Source: Candidatus Bipolaricaulota bacterium (GTDB lineage: Bacteria > Bipolaricaulota > Bipolaricaulia > RBG-16-55-9 > DRXL01). From it: a DNA stretch of 6,977 nt. The notes below the pieces were generated by a model. It searched no databases and had not been told where the DNA came from. It was given only the letters and a program-made list of their open reading frames with translations. The stretch is taken from contig JAILZC010000043.1 in the NCBI GenBank assembly GCA_023512665.1, forward strand, positions 1-6,977, given 5' to 3'. Shown here piece after piece: positions 6,115-6,977 of this stretch; positions within the stretch are counted from its first letter, which is position 1; every line of letters starts with the position of its first letter. The position numbers and the translations under genes are program-made.

Positions 6115-6332
6115 GGCTTGATGCTCTTACTCTAGCGGTGGGGCGAGGGAACCTGAAGGACTGGTGGTAGGTCAACGCAGGGGGGTTCGTGACGCGGGCA
6201 ACAGCCGAGGGAGCGTTTTCGGGACAACTGCCGTCACCTGTTGATGGGACAAAAGACCAACAAGAGAGAAAAAAGAGAAGAGAATGACAAGCTTGGATAG
6301 CATGAGCAAAGCGCGCTCGGAGAAGATCGCAT
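6115..6332. other. Non-coding spacer between 16S rRNA and the regulator gene
   Basis: I find no credible gene, tRNA or start of 23S rRNA in this spacer. The only notable composition is an uninterrupted polypurine run on the plus strand at 6262-6284, which is a pyrimidine-rich stretch on the transcribed strand after the 16S gene. No stable hairpin sits directly before its T-rich part (6269-6274), so it is not a standard intrinsic terminator. A long unstructured pyrimidine-rich RNA could serve as a Rho entry site, which is speculation. Confidence 0.5.
6129..6157 (-). promoter_or_regulatory. Weak candidate promoter for the CRP/FNR gene
   Basis: On the minus strand TTCAGG (6157-6152) and TAGAGT (6134-6129) are separated by 17 bp, matching consensus at three and four of six positions. 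It would give a leader of about 50 bases containing the 8-bp hairpin at 6092-6114. The match is weak and transcription could instead come through from the 16S gene. Confidence 0.25.
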
Positions 6333-6351
6333 GGAACGCACGAGGCGTTCC
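6333..6351 (-). repeat. Second hairpin after the 16S 3' end
   Basis: Arms GGAACGC (6333-6339) and GCGTTCC (6345-6351) are perfect 7-bp complements around a 5-base loop. The hairpin starts immediately after the hairpin at 6352-6371 with no base between them, so the precursor RNA would carry two stacked stems. It probably belongs to the 16S trailer and its processing. Confidence 0.55.
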
Positions 6352-6371
6352 CTAAGGAGAAGACTCCTTAG
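6352..6371 (-). repeat. First hairpin after the 16S 3' end, with anti-SD-complementary arm
   Basis: Arms CTAAGGAG (6352-6359) and CTCCTTAG (6364-6371) are perfect 8-bp complements with a 4-base loop, directly next to the mature 16S end. In the RNA the first arm, read from 6371, contains AAGGAG, which is also complementary to CUCCUU in the mature 3' tail (6378-6373). The arm can therefore pair either with the rRNA tail or with the downstream arm. Confidence 0.6.

Positions 6372-6977
<606 letters not shown>

Noticed and set aside
6262..6284. Polypurine tract with partial mirror symmetry, as for triplex DNA, or a T-rich rRNA terminator.
   Set aside because: The mirror part is only about 14 bp and no hairpin precedes the T run. 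It is described only as spacer composition.

Overview
The window looks like a compact stretch of chromosome from a free-living, probably deep-branching and possibly thermophilic bacterium of moderate to high GC. The direct evidence is the 3' part of a 16S rRNA gene on the minus strand. Its conserved core is plainly bacterial. Its 3' domain resembles recalled Thermus sequence in the 'CUUACGACCUGGGCGACACACGUGCUACAAUGCCC' neighbourhood, but differs in the helix 44 tip. I cannot assign a phylum by eye. Thermus-Deinococcus relatives, Chloroflexi or an OP1/Bipolaricaulota-type lineage are candidates, held with low confidence.

Layout, left to right. Positions 1-1823 (+) hold the 3' end of a DUF1800 gene followed by a complete DUF1501 gene with a twin-arginine-like signal; this is a well-known gene pair of unsettled function. 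Positions 1907-3307 (+) encode cysteinyl-tRNA synthetase from its own promoter. Positions 3308-4534 (-) encode one protein that joins a Nudix hydrolase to a SAM-dependent methyltransferase. Positions 4613-5380 (+) encode a membrane-anchored cupredoxin with an extra helical C-terminal region. Positions 5377-6072 (-) encode a CRP/FNR-family regulator. After a gap of about 300 bp, positions 6372-6977 (-) are the 16S rRNA 3' portion, which runs off the window. I saw no tRNA, CRISPR array, insertion sequence or integrase.

Three themes stand out. First, three genes that seem to begin transcripts (cysS, the Nudix-methyltransferase and the cupredoxin) have a -10-like hexamer only 6-9 nt before the start codon and no usable Shine-Dalgarno. 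The operon-internal DUF1501 gene instead has a strong GGAGG, so the region seems to mix leaderless starts at promoter-proximal genes with Shine-Dalgarno starts inside operons. Second, both convergent gene pairs end with no space between them: the stop codons abut as TGATCA in one pair and overlap as CTAG in the other. Third, the 16S gene is not followed by a spacer, tRNA or 23S gene but by a transcription factor gene on the same strand, which suggests an unlinked rRNA arrangement.

The genes do not form one obvious pathway. The divergent Nudix-methyltransferase and cupredoxin genes share a 78-bp control region with a perfect 6+6 dyad and may be co-regulated. The regulator encoded downstream is a possible but untested controller.
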